Positions 25,673 through 36,700 of a stretch of 64,000 nt of DNA are shown in pieces. Positions within the stretch are counted from its first letter, which is position 1; each line of letters begins with the position of its first letter. The stretch comes from Pontibacter sp. G13 (lineage in GTDB: Bacteria > Bacteroidota > Bacteroidia > J057). The notes under the pieces are model-generated. The model did not search any database. It saw nothing but the letters and a program-made list of their open reading frames with translations, and was not told where the DNA came from. The position numbers and the translations under genes are program-made. Location: contig NZ_CP134696.1 in assembly GCF_031851795.1 (NCBI RefSeq), forward strand, positions 434,001 through 498,000. Direction: 5' to 3'.

Positions 25673-28600
25673 ATGAGTAACAACAAATTCAAGGAATTTC
25701 CCATATCCAGTTGGGCGATCGACAACCGGATCACCATCTTGATCCTGACGTTTTTCATCATGGTGGGCGGTCTGTTGACCTTCCAGTCCCTCCCCAAGGA
25801 AAACTTCCCGGAAATCGCCTTTCCAGTCATCTACGTTTCGACCCCATATCCCGGTACTTCTGCCGAAGATATCGAGAACTTGGTCACCCGTAAAATCGAG
25901 AAGGAACTCAACGGGATCGAGGGCATCAAGGAGATCAACTCCACCTCTGTACAGGACTTCTCCTCGATCTTCGTGGAATTCGATACGGATGTAGACCTAG
26001 AGGAAGCCAAGCAGGATGTCAAGGACGCCGTGGACAAATCCAAAGGAGAATTGCCCACAGACCTGCCCAACGATCCTCAGGTCATCGACATCAACCTCTC
26101 CGAAATCCCCATCATCTTCCTGCAGCTTACAGGCCCTTTCGACAATGTGACCCTCAAGCGCTACGCGGAAGAAGTGAAGGACGAATTGGAAAAGCGCAAG
26201 GAAATCCTACGGGTCGATATCGTCGGTGCCCCTGAGCGTGAAATCCAAATCGACGTGGACCTCTACCGTATGGAGGCCGCTTCTGTAACGCTCGGCAATA
26301 TCGAGCAGGCCGTCGCTGGTGAAAACGTGATCATTTCCGGCGGTGAGCTGGATGTGAACTCCTCCAAAGTTGCCGTTCGGGTCGTAGGTGAATTCAACTC
26401 CGTCGATGAAATCGGCAATTTGGTGGTTCGCTCTAGCCGAGGAAATATCGTCTACCTCCGCGATGTCGCCAATATCGTGGATGGATTCGCAGATAATGAC
26501 TCTTACGCACGCCTGAACGGGAATCCTGTGATGACCCTCAACGTCATCAAAAAAGCAGGTGAGAACCTCGTAGATGCCGTAGATAACATCAAGTTGTCCA
26601 TGTCCGAATTGCAAGAAAAGCGATTCCCGGCCAACTTGGACATCATCTACTCTGCTGACCAGTCCATCCGTACCCGTGGTACTTTGAACGAATTGATCAA
26701 CACCATCATCATCGGTTTCATCTTGGTGACGTTGGTATTGATGTTCTTCATGGGGGTTCGCGACTCCTTGTTCGTTGGACTTGCTGTACCGCTTTCCTCT
26801 GCGATTGCCTTCCTGACGCTTCCTGCGCTCGGATTTACGATGAACATGATCGTCCTCTTCTCCTTCATCCTTGCGATGGGGATCGTGGTGGACAACGCGA
26901 TTGTCGTAATCGAGAACACCTATCGGATCTTCAACGAAGAAAACTTGTCCATCAACAAAGCAGCCAAGAAAGCTGCTGGCGAAGTGATTGCTCCGGTATT
27001 CTCCGGAACGTTGACCACGGTATGTCCATTCTTGCCATTGTTGTTCTGGCCGGGTACAGTTGGTGAATTCATGGGATTCCTTCCTGTGGTATTGATCATC
27101 ACGTTGTTTGCTTCCCTGTTCGTCGCTTATGTGATCAACCCCGTATTTGCGGTGACCTTTATGAAGCGCGAGGAAGAAGGTACAGACTTCAACTACCGTA
27201 AGACTTGGATTGGTGCAGGTATGATCACCTCTTTGGGAGTTCTCTCTCACTTGGCGAGTGCGCATGGATTCGGAAACTTCATGATCTTCATCGGTCTGTT
27301 CCTGATTTTCAATGCCTATGTACTTCGCCACGCGATCAGCTGGTTCCAGAACAAGGCGTTGGTTTCCATCAAGAACACCTATCGCAAGACCTTGGCATTC
27401 TCCGTCGATCACCCTTGGGTGGTATGGCTTGGCACCACTGCCACCATCATCCTGACGGTTGTGTTGATTGGAGCTTCCAACATGAAGTTCATCCAGTTCC
27501 CACAATCTGATCCAAACTTCATTTACGTATACACGGAGCTTCCGACGGGAACCGATATTGCCGTTACGGACTCCATCACTCGAATTTTGGAGAAACGTGT
27601 GGTCGAGGTGATCGGAGAGGAAAACCCTGCGGTCAACTCCATGATCACCAACGTGGCAATCGGCGCAGGTGATGCCAACTCATTCGACTCCAATACCTCC
27701 AAGCCCAACAAATCCAAGATTACCGTGGAATTTGTGGAAATGAAGGAACGTGGAGGAGTATCGACCCGTGAGTTGCTAGATGCCGTACGAGACAAAATGG
27801 GCAATGTCGCTGGTGCCAAAATCACCGTTGAGCAAGAGGCCTCTGGTCCTCCAACATCTGCCCCGATCGAAATCTTGGTTACTTCCGAGGATTTCGGCGA
27901 CCTGATGAATGTCTCTGAAGACATGCTCATCTACCTGGATTCCCTGAATATCCCCGGAATCGAAAAATTCAAATGGGATGTAGACTACAAGCGTCCTGAG
28001 TTGCTGGTCAATATCAACCGCCAAAAAGCTTCCGAGCTTGGGTTGAGCTCTGGACAAATTGGTCAAGCCATTCGTACCGCCCTGTTTGGTAAGGATATCT
28101 CCAAGTTCCGCGACAACGAGGATGAGTACGACATTATGTTGCGCCTCGACGAGAGCTATCGCTCGGATATCTCCAGCTTGCTCAACATGAACATTGGCTT
28201 CATGGACCAAGCGACCGGAGGCTTTAAGTCTGTGCCGATTTCAGCTGTGGCCAACTTCGAATATTCTTCTTCTTACGGTGGCGTGAATCGTACCGATCTG
28301 GAGAAGTCAGTCAAGATCACCTCCAACATCCTCTCCGATGCCAACGTCAACGACATCAGCGCCGAGGTGGAATACTGGGTGAATCAATTCGCCGATCAGG
28401 GCCGCATTGAAAAGTCTGTCAATGTGGAAGTGGGTGGACAATCCAAAGACCAAGCCGAGGAAGGTGCTTTCTTGGGCAAGGCATTCGGAATTGCGTTCCT
28501 GCTGATCTTCCTGATCCTCGTGACCCAGTTCAACTCCCTCAGTAACGTATTGATCCTCATGACTCAGGTATTCTTGAGTATCATCGGGGTATTCCTCGCC

Positions 28601-29155
28601 CATGCATTGTTGGGGATGGAATTCTCAGTCGTATTGTCTGGTATGGGAATCGTGGTACTGGCGGGGATTGTGGTGAACAACGGGATCATCCTGTTGGACT
28701 ACATCAACGTCCTCCGCAAGAAAGGATACGACCTGCGTGAAGCTGTTATCGAAGGTGGAGCGACTCGTTTCTCTCCGGTCATCCTGACGGCATCCTCCAC
28801 CGTGCTGGGGCTTGTGCCATTGGCATTCTCCATCAACGTCAACTTTGGAACGCTCTTGAGCGATCTCGATCCCCAGTTGTTCATCGGGGGTGATTCTGCA
28901 GCCTTCTGGGAGCCATTCTCCTGGTCCATCATCTTCGGACTGTCCTTTGCAACCATTGTAACGCTGGTATTTGTACCGGTGCTCTACTTCGTCGTGAAGC
29001 GTGCAGAAGCCCGATTTGGATTGGATATGGTGAAACGGGATGTGGAAGAACAAGCACTCGACGCAGCCGAGGAGCCAATGCCCGAGCATGTTTCCATGAA
29101 CGGACATTCAGAAACCACTGAAGAAACCGACCCGGAAGAGGTCGCGATCAAATAA
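25673..29155 (+). CDS. RND-family efflux transporter permease (AcrB type)
   Basis: 1,160 residues, twelve membrane helices in two halves with large periplasmic porter loops. The N-terminal SSWAIDNRITILILTFFIM and FPEIAFPVIYVSTPYPGTSA are family-typical. Helix 4 has FILAMGIVVDNAIVVIENTY, with the Asp that carries protons in RND pumps. The second half ends in VLAGIVVNNGIILLDYINVL. An extra ~20 residues in the loop SDLDPQLFIGGDSAAFWEPF before the last helices resemble the HAE1/MMPL-like Bacteroidota pumps. Substrate cannot be predicted. Last gene of the TetR-TolC-adaptor-pump operon; a terminator follows at 29178. Confidence 0.93.
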   Translation: MSNNKFKEFPISSWAIDNRITILILTFFIMVGGLLTFQSLPKENFPEIAFPVIYVSTPYPGTSAEDIENLVTRKIEKELNGIEGIKEINSTSVQDFSSIFVEFDTDVDLEEAKQDVKDAVDKSKGELPTDLPNDPQVIDINLSEIPIIFLQLTGPFDNVTLKRYAEEVKDELEKRKEILRVDIVGAPEREIQIDVDLYRMEAASVTLGNIEQAVAGENVIISGGELDVNSSKVAVRVVGEFNSVDEIGNLVVRSSRGNIVYLRDVANIVDGFADNDSYARLNGNPVMTLNVIKKAGENLVDAVDNIKLSMSELQEKRFPANLDIIYSADQSIRTRGTLNELINTIIIGFILVTLVLMFFMGVRDSLFVGLAVPLSSAIAFLTLPALGFTMNMIVLFSFILAMGIVVDNAIVVIENTYRIFNEENLSINKAAKKAAGEVIAPVFSGTLTTVCPFLPLLFWPGTVGEFMGFLPVVLIITLFASLFVAYVINPVFAVTFMKREEEGTDFNYRKTWIGAGMITSLGVLSHLASAHGFGNFMIFIGLFLIFNAYVLRHAISWFQNKALVSIKNTYRKTLAFSVDHPWVVWLGTTATIILTVVLIGASNMKFIQFPQSDPNFIYVYTELPTGTDIAVTDSITRILEKRVVEVIGEENPAVNSMITNVAIGAGDANSFDSNTSKPNKSKITVEFVEMKERGGVSTRELLDAVRDKMGNVAGAKITVEQEASGPPTSAPIEILVTSEDFGDLMNVSEDMLIYLDSLNIPGIEKFKWDVDYKRPELLVNINRQKASELGLSSGQIGQAIRTALFGKDISKFRDNEDEYDIMLRLDESYRSDISSLLNMNIGFMDQATGGFKSVPISAVANFEYSSSYGGVNRTDLEKSVKITSNILSDANVNDISAEVEYWVNQFADQGRIEKSVNVEVGGQSKDQAEEGAFLGKAFGIAFLLIFLILVTQFNSLSNVLILMTQVFLSIIGVFLAHALLGMEFSVVLSGMGIVVLAGIVVNNGIILLDYINVLRKKGYDLREAVIEGGATRFSPVILTASSTVLGLVPLAFSINVNFGTLLSDLDPQLFIGGDSAAFWEPFSWSIIFGLSFATIVTLVFVPVLYFVVKRAEARFGLDMVKRDVEEQALDAAEEPMPEHVSMNGHSETTEETDPEEVAIK

Positions 29156-29177
29156 ATTTGCTGACATTTTCTGACCG

Positions 29178-29210
29178 AGGGGCTGTTCGAAAGGGCAGCC
29201 CCTTTTTCTT
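29178..29210 (+). terminator. Terminator of the RND efflux operon
   Basis: AGGGGCTG (29178-29185) pairs with CAGCCCCT (29196-29203), loop of 10 nt, followed by TTTTTCTTT. Confidence 0.88.
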
Positions 29211-29397
29211 TGGCATGTGGGACCTATGGGCCGGAGTAGTTTGGGTTTTGAAAAGCCTTTGCGTGGTTCAGAGGTGGTGTCCCAGCGAAAGTCAGCATTG
29301 TATACCCTACCCTTCATAGGCAAAGGGTCAGCCCCTGAACTTGGGGTAAGTCTCAAGTTCATCCAAGACCACACATCGGGGTTTCTTATCTCATCAA

Positions 29398-29589
29398 TTG
29401 GGCGTGTCCCGGCGTGTTGGCCATACAGAGGTCGCTCGGGATGATAAGCGCCGGGTCAGTCCCTGCCGTACTCGCTGGCGCTCGGTCTGGAATCTGGGGG
29501 CGATAGATCGCCACCCCCAGATCCCAGACTCCGCCTAAGGGCGGCTACTCTAGGCACTTCACGCCACACCAGCCAGCCGCACGCCTATA
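29398..29589 (-). repeat. Copy 2 (inverted) of the dispersed GC-rich repeat
   Basis: Read on the minus strand it shows the same ordered blocks as 20971-21136: GTGCGGCTGGCT, GGCGTGAAGT, GACCGAGCGCCAGCGAG, GACTGACCCGGCG and a final GGGACACGCCCAA. It ends 23 bp before the 170-bp tandem array. Confidence 0.65.
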
Positions 29590-29611
29590 TTGAAGCCCTC
29601 ACAAAACCCTA

Positions 29612-31592
29612 TCATCCTGAACGCACATTGCCCTGCCAAGTGAGATGGAGGGCGATTCAGGATCTGCCGGAAGGCCGAGCATACATCCTACCCGAGATTC
29701 TGAATAAATCCCCTCCGCATAGGCAAGCCCTACAGATTTTTCAGAATGACACGTGGAGGGGGCTGGTTCAACCCAAAATGTCATCCTGAACGCACATTGC
29801 CCTGCCAAGTGAGACGGCGGGCGATTCAGGATCTGCCAGAAGGCCGAGCATACATCCTACCCGAGATTCTGAATAAATCCCCTCCGCATAGGCAAGCCCT
29901 ACAGATTTTTCAGAATGACACGTGGAGGGGGCTGGTTCAACCCAAAATGTCATCCTGAACGCACATAAGCCCTGGCAAGTGAGACGGCGGGCGATTCAGG
30001 ATCTGCCAGAAGGCCGAGCATACATCCTACCCGAGATTCTGAATAAATCCCCTCCGCATAGGTCTACCCTACAGATTTTTCAGAATGACACGTGGAGGGG
30101 GGCTGGTTCAACTCAAAAAGGTCATCCTGAACGCACATTGCCCTGCCAAGTGAGATGGAGGGCGATTCAGGATCTGCCAGAAGGCCGAGCATACATCCTA
30201 CCCGAGATTCTGAATAAATCTCCTCCGCATAGGCCTATCCTACAGATTTTTCAGAATGACACGTGGAGGGGGGCTGGTTCAACTCAAAAAGGTCATCCTG
30301 AACGCACATTGCCCTGCCAAGTGAGATGGAGGGCGATTCAGGATCTGCCGGAAGGCCGAGCATACATCCTACCCGAGATTCTGAATAAATCCCCTCCGCA
30401 TAGGCAAGCCCTACAGATTTTTCAGAATGACACGTGGAGGGGGCTGGTTCAACCCAAAAAGGTCATCCTGAACGCACATAAGCCCTGCCTAGTGAGACGG
30501 CGGGCGATTCAGGATCTGCCAGAAGGCCGAGCATACATCCTACCCGAGATTCTGAATAAATCCCCTCCGCATAGGCAAGCCCTACAGATTTTTCAGAATG
30601 ACACGTGGAGGGGGGCTGGTTCAACTCAAAAAGGTCATCCTGAACGCACATTGCCCTGCCAAGTGAGATGGAGGGCGATTCAGGATCTGCCAGAAGGCCG
30701 AGCATACATCCTACCCGAGATTCTGAATAAATCCCCTCCGCATAGGCAAGCCCTACAGATTTTTCAGAATGACACGTGGAGGGGGGCTGGTTCAACTCAA
30801 AAAGGTCATCCTGAACGCACATTGCCCTGCCAAGTGAGATGGAGGGCGATTCAGGATCTGCCGGAAGGCCGAGCATACATCCTACCCGAGATTCTGAATA
30901 AATCCCCTCCGCATAGGCAAGCCCTACAGATTTTTCAGAATGACACGTGGAGGGGGGCTGGTTCAACTCAAAAAGGTCATCCTGAACGCACATTGCCCTG
31001 CCAAGTGAGATGGAGGGCGATTCAGGATCTGCCGGAAGGCCGAGCATACATCCTACCCGAGATTCTGAATAAATCCCCTCCGCATAGGCAAGCCCTACAG
31101 ATTTTTCAGAATGACACGTGGAGGGGGCTGGTTCAACCCAAAAAGGTCATCCTGAACGCACATAAGCCCTGCCTAGTGAGACGGCGGGCGATTCAGGATC
31201 TTCCGGAAGGCCGAGCATACATCCTATCCGAGATTCTGAATAAATCCCCTCCGCATAGGCCTACCCTACAGATTTTTCAGAATGACACGTGGAGGGGGGC
31301 TGGTTCAACCCAAAATGTCATCCTGAACGCACATTGCCCTGCCAAGTGAGACGGCGGGCGATTCAGGATCTGCCGGAAGGCCGAGCATACATCCTATCCG
31401 AGATTCTGAATAAATCCCCTCCGCATAGGTCTACCCTACAGATTTTTCAGAATGACACGTGGAGGGGGGCTGGTTCAACTCAAAAAGGTCATCCTGATCG
31501 CACATAAGCCTGACAAGTGAGATGGAGGGCGATTCAGGATCTGCCGGAAGGCCGAGCATACATCCTTCCCGAGATTCTGAATAAATCCCCTC
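29612..31592. repeat. Tandem array of twelve ~170-bp units
   Basis: Units start TCATCCTGAACGCA at 29612, 29781, 29950, 30122, 30293, 30463, 30635, 30806, 30977, 31147, 31318 and 31489 (the last is TCATCCTGATCGCA and partial, ~104 bp). Periods are 169-172 bp; differences come from G-run (GGAGGGGG or one G more) and A-run length changes. Each unit holds ATCCTGAA...TTCAGGAT (a hairpin), then ATTCTGAA, CCCCTCC, TTCAGAAT and GGAGGGG in interleaved order. Units at 30293 and 30977 are identical, and the starts of the units after them also match, indicating a four-unit duplication. The 30-40 bp between units and spacer-like variation needed for CRISPR are absent. Long reading frames across it arise because 171 is divisible by three. 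Confidence 0.92.
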
Positions 31593-31666
31593 CCAACCAA
31601 AAAGGGACCGCGAATGCAGTCCCTTGTATAGAATAAATCGTGTGTGTTCGGAAAAATATAATTGAG

Positions 31667-33220
31667 TTATTGCTTGATCAGGCGGATGATGCCTTGGTGT
31701 CCGAGATCGTCCTGTACTCGAAGGAGGTACATTCCGGAAGCGATCTGGCTCATGTCGATGGTCTGGTCAAACCCTGGCGTCAAGGTTCCAGACATCAGGG
31801 AGGCTCCAGCCTGATTGATCAATTCGTAAGAAATCGGGGTTTCGGATTCCACGGTCACGCGATCCTGTACGGGATTCGGGTAGCTCTTGATGGAGGAAAG
31901 CCACTCGTGATCGATGGAAGTAGTGGTGGTTGGAATGGTCGGCTTGGCGGTCTTGGAGACCCACATGTCGGCCGCGCCATAGGTAATGTTGCCAGAAAGT
32001 GTCGGAGAGTAGGTTTCTCCAGCGAAGAAGAATCCACCAGCAGGCGTGAAGGTCATCGCGTGAATCGCGTCATTGTCAGAACCTCCCATGGTCATTTCCC
32101 AAACGAGATTGCCCTGCAAATCTACCTGCGCAAGCCATCCATCACCTTTCCCGAGGTTCTGTCCCACATCTCCATCGTTGGAAAAGGACTGTCCTGCGTA
32201 GCTGATGAATCCGGATGCGTCCATCTCGATATCGTAGATGGTCTCGCTGTCGCTACCGCCAATTGCGGATTCCCATTCGAGGTCACCGTACTTGTCGACT
32301 TTGACAATCCATGCGTCGTTCTCGCCGTGATGTCCAGTGACATCGCCATTGGAAGAGTAAGTACTTCCTGCGATCAGGCAACCTCCGTCCCGGGCAGTTT
32401 CCACATCGTAGGCCCAATCTGTGCCACTACCGCCAAAGGTGTTGGACCATTCCAGGGTACCTTGGGCGCTGACTTTCAGTACCCAGAAGTCCCAGAATCC
32501 TTGATTCAAGCCGACTGCGCCATTGGACGAGCGAGAAGCTCCTGCGATGAATACACCGCCATCTGTAGCGAGGGAAATGCCTTCGGCAAAATCGTCTTCG
32601 GAACCTCCGAAAGTGTGTTGCCAAACGATACTTCCTGTGGAGTCTAGACGTACTACCCAGACGTCGGATTTTCCTGCATTGGAAGTGATATCGCCATCTG
32701 TAGAAGCTGTGTGCCCAGCTAGAATCAAGCCGCCATCTGCGAGGGTGACTGCCCCTGCGCGACATTCATCTGTACCGGAACCACCAAGGCTCTTCTGCCA
32801 GTGGATATTTCCTGCGGCGCCCATTTTGACGACCCAAATATCCTTCCCCCCCTTGGGGTTGGTGATATCGCCACCTTGGGAGGAAGAAGTCCCGGAGACT
32901 ACGTAACTCCCGTCTTTCATTTGAGCGATGGAGGAAGCATAATCAGCTGCCTCTCCGCCCAAGGATCGCTGCCAGGCCAAATTCCCGGTTGCGTCCACGC
33001 GTACTACCCAGAAGTCGAAACTTCCCAAATGGGCAGCTACATCAATATCCCGCGACACGGTAGTGCCTGCGATTAGATAGGCCTGGTTTCCAGCGGGAAT
33101 GACTTGTCTGGCATAATCGGCACCCGTGCCGCCCAGATGTTGTCCCCACTCAACCTGTGACTGGCCCGATCCGTGATGCCAATAAAGCAAGGTCAAAAGA
33201 ATGACACTAATGTGTCTCAT
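31667..33220 (-). CDS. Secreted repeat (propeller-like) protein with T9SS type A sorting domain
   Basis: 517 residues from ATG 33220 (upstream in-frame codons lack a signal sequence). Signal peptide MRHISVILLTLLYWHHGSGQ. Seven ~60-residue repeats follow, each with a core like WVVRLDSTGSIVWQHTFGGS, a DxAxG stretch and a D-G-G(x)IxAG strand, then (S/T)xxGD(I/V). This is the pattern of the SBBP/delta-60 beta-propeller type. The C-terminal ~75 residues are a T9SS type A domain: SYPNPVQDRVTVES, LINQAGASLMSG, IASGMYLLRVQDDLG, ending IRLIKQ. Probably cell-surface or secreted. The repeats differ enough in sequence that the array is old, in contrast to the giant protein at 55 kb. Confidence 0.88.
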   Translation of the reverse strand: MRHISVILLTLLYWHHGSGQSQVEWGQHLGGTGADYARQVIPAGNQAYLIAGTTVSRDIDVAAHLGSFDFWVVRVDATGNLAWQRSLGGEAADYASSIAQMKDGSYVVSGTSSSQGGDITNPKGGKDIWVVKMGAAGNIHWQKSLGGSGTDECRAGAVTLADGGLILAGHTASTDGDITSNAGKSDVWVVRLDSTGSIVWQHTFGGSEDDFAEGISLATDGGVFIAGASRSSNGAVGLNQGFWDFWVLKVSAQGTLEWSNTFGGSGTDWAYDVETARDGGCLIAGSTYSSNGDVTGHHGENDAWIVKVDKYGDLEWESAIGGSDSETIYDIEMDASGFISYAGQSFSNDGDVGQNLGKGDGWLAQVDLQGNLVWEMTMGGSDNDAIHAMTFTPAGGFFFAGETYSPTLSGNITYGAADMWVSKTAKPTIPTTTTSIDHEWLSSIKSYPNPVQDRVTVESETPISYELINQAGASLMSGTLTPGFDQTIDMSQIASGMYLLRVQDDLGHQGIIRLIKQ

Positions 33221-33664
33221 AATATATGCAACTCTGTGTGTGAATGGTGAAGGGTACAATGACCGATGTTCCATAATCCCAGTCAAACCGGTATTGTGCC
33301 TTCGGGTGGGGTTATACCCCGTATGTAAGATCGTGCAGCAAAAGAAACAAAAAGCGTACCACCAATTTTCATCCGGGTAAAGGGTTTCATCAACGGTAAC
33401 ATACTGTTTGCGCAATAGTTTTATCAGAATGCCCTCTATTTTTGATTATTCGCGTATTTGGGCAATATAAAATGGTTGCGAAGCCGAAATTATTTTTCCA
33501 TTTGCGCGATGTAAGAAAAAGTGTCGCGATGTAACATTTCCTAAAGGGTGGACACATTTGACTAAAAACGAATACAGCCGCCCAGATTTCTTACAAATCC
33601 TAACGGCCGTAGACACTATTGGACAGAATCGGTGGCAGCATCTCCTGACCAAGCTGGGATACAA
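33221..33664. other. Intergenic region, promoter side of the propeller gene
   Basis: About 440 bases with no convincing gene. A 72-codon minus-strand frame at 33446-33664 has basic, low-complexity translation and runs towards a terminator, so it is not annotated. Confidence 0.4.
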
Positions 33665-33699
33665 ACAGAAAAGCCGGCAGGAGTAGACCCACCGGCTTT
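33665..33699 (-). terminator. Terminator after the first M36 peptidase gene
   Basis: AAAGCCGG (33670-33677) pairs with CCGGCTTT (33692-33699). On the minus strand TTTTCTGTTTG follows. Confidence 0.75.
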
Positions 33700-33723
33700 G
33701 GAAAACAGCTGCTAGCGCTATTG

Positions 33724-36700
33724 CTATTCGATCAGCAGTTTCTCGCGGTATATACCTTCCGCGTTTCTGACTTCCAGGAGATAGACGCCAGGGGCAAGAT
33801 CTCCCAAGGAAATTTCATGTTTCTGCCCGGCCAACAGAGAATTGGCATAGGCTTGCTGTCCGATCAGGTTGAATAATTCAATGGAAAGTTCCCCGTGCTC
33901 AACTCCTGTCAAGTCCAGGCTGAGGTTGCCATGAGTCGGGTTCGGATATACCTGAATGTCCAATCGAGCCAATTTGGGTGTCAAAGCGGTAGCCCCTCCT
34001 GTTCCTTCGAAGATCTGGGTGCCGATCGGTGTGGTTCCAAAGAAGATATCTCCTTGGCCTGAAGTACCGCGGACCGTGTTGTAGACGATCACCTCGCGAC
34101 CGACATTCACATCATCGACAAACCAACCTGTAGCACCTCCATTGTCATCGGACTGGAATCGGAATCGGATGAATACCGTCTGTCCGGCCCAATCACTCAG
34201 ATTCACCTTGCTTCGGATGTAGCCGTTGCTATTTCCGGAGAATGCTCGGCGGCCTCCTACAGCTTGGTTCAAAGCCAAGGAATCCGTGTAGCCATTCTCG
34301 ATGAAGTAATCACCCAAGTCCGTCCAAGTAGCGGAGAATGCATCGCGAATCTCTACGAATCCTCCATCAAATCCCGCTTCCGTATCGAAGGAATGCCAGA
34401 AGGTGAACTGCTGGTTGGAGTCCAATTGGATGGGCGGCAATTCGAGGGATTGGTCGTTGAAAGTGGTGGTGTTGGCCACTGAGAATGCATTGGTTCCAGA
34501 ACGGGGATTGGTCTGATCCAATTTCCAGGTATTCAGCCCCAAGGTAGAATTGAGGACATAAGGCAAGGTCGGATCTTCGAATCCATCTTGGAGTGCAATG
34601 GAAGTGAAAGGATGCGCGCTGTCCACAACCACTTGGAAGGAGCAGAGGGCTTCTTCACCAGCATTGACATTGGCGATCTGGATAAATACCACACTGTCTG
34701 CAGCAGCAGCTCCACAATCAGAAGAACCTTGAACGAAGGTCAAGTTCGGTGCGAGGGTATCCAACAAGAAGAGTCCGGTCGCAGGAATTTCCTTCTGGTT
34801 GCCGATGTTGATGAAATAGGTCAAAGTATCTCCGGGCTCAGCTACTTGAGGCTCTACCGTCTTGGAGATGGTCACGATTGGACGGCATTGCTCCGGCAAA
34901 TCGAACGCCTCCACCCCATCGGAACGGTCGTCAGGATTGCCCTGATCAGCAGAAAGTCCCAATCCACGACGTGCAAACACCTTCCAGATGAGACATTGGT
35001 TTTCGCCGCCATTGTTGATTTGGTCAGCCAACAAGATGGCATCGCGGACATCGACAAATCCGGGGCCACAAGGCTGGAGTTTCATTCCATCCATCACCAA
35101 TTGAATGGCGATGTTGTTCCCCCCGGTACCAAAGTAAACATCCGGATCATAGCCGTACTGATCGACCAACGCCCAGTACAAGTCCCACGCCATGGAACAG
35201 AATACAGAGCCCACTCCGTGAGGTACGGACAAGGTCTTGATATATTCATAGGTGACGGGGTTGATATTCATATCTGTGCTGTAAGGATATGGGCGAATAC
35301 CTCCACCGGTGATCGGTTGCCCAAACGCGAAGGTTCCGATGCCACGTGCAGTAGCGCCTTGGTCGCCCGGTTCGTGCGTCATGATCAGGGAGAAGAAATC
35401 ACTCCATCCTTCGCCAACCTGCTCCTCGTTGGAGAGACAGCCGGCGGCCGATGGTCCACCAGTCAGACGATTGGAGATCCCGTGTCCATATTCATGGGCA
35501 ACTACCCCGTTGTCTACATTTGAGTCGCGGCCATTTGGAATGGAAGGCGCCTGGATGGTCACATTTACGCCCAAGATGATCTGTTGCTTGATCGCAATCC
35601 CATCATTTTGGGCAATCATCAATGAGGGGATCGTCACGATGCTGGAAGTTCCGGGCATCGGGAAGGCAAAGTTGTTGTTATTGATTACGATCACAGCAAT
35701 GGCGCCTGCTGCCTGAGCTGCCTCCACTTTTTCCACGAAACTACATCCACCTCGGTCAATCACCGCAATTTTGCCAACCAAAGAGCTTTGATTGGTGATG
35801 GAATCACAGCCTTCAGTCGTACCGTTGATATCTTGGACCAGGGCCAAATCTCCAGTCAAAGGCGTAGTTGGGAGCGGAGGACCAAAGCTAGCGGCTGCAG
35901 CATTGTAGAACCCAGCCAACATGCTGGGGGTATTGACGCGAAGTGGGCCAGATCCCGTGCTGTTGGTCCAGATATACATCTGCATCCGAGGGTTGCTACC
36001 ATCTGGTGGGGTGGCAAAGTTCGCATTGTTGAACCCGCTACCATCGAATCCCTCAGCATTCACCGGGTCTCCACCGGTTCCTTCACCGTTGTAGTTGGTT
36101 TCCTGAAAGTTCCCGGCAGCCTCGTCAAACCCGTAGTGATAGGTAACATCGTGCATGAAGTTATTCCACACGAAGAGATTGGTGATCGCCGCATCCCGGT
36201 TGGAGTCCGGATTGAGGGTCTGGTCAAATGGAAAATCAAACGTCAAGGAAGCACCTCCATCAGGGCTGTATCCCGGTGCATTGTCGTTGTTCCAGTCATC
36301 GTAGGCGTACACATTGTTGCCGCGCGTAATGGTGTATTCGGGGCCTACATTTCCGTCGGTATCGTGCCATCCAAAAGGAGAGGCCACCATATCGTCAGGA
36401 TCATTCATGAGGGTGCGGCCGCCATGGTTGGGGCTTTCCACTCCCACGGGATAAGCTCGGTATGCTCCAGCCAAAGCCCCCATCGGGGACAGGACGTGGT
36501 GGTGATGCGCATGGGTACAAGTCATCTCCATTTGTCCTTCAGCATTGAAGGATGATTCGAATTGGCATTTCGTTACCCAGTTTTCCCGAGCCAAGATGGT
36601 TCCATCGGTTGCATCCACCCAGAGATCCCACCAGTTGTCGGCACTCAATTCGTAAATCTGGAAGTTCCAAGCCAAACGAGCCTCGATAGCGGAAACTTTA

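Noticed and set aside
26207-27505. 432-codon minus-strand frame
   Set aside because: Antisense shadow of the RND permease; Asp/His/Gln-rich with no domain.
29922-31349. 475-codon plus-strand frame, and a 194-codon minus-strand frame at 30463-31047
   Set aside because: Both run through the 170-bp array because most units are 171 bp; units of 169, 170 and 172 bp break the frame, and both strands are equally open.
29612-31592. CRISPR array
   Set aside because: The repeated unit is ~170 bp and contiguous, with no unique spacers and no cas genes nearby.
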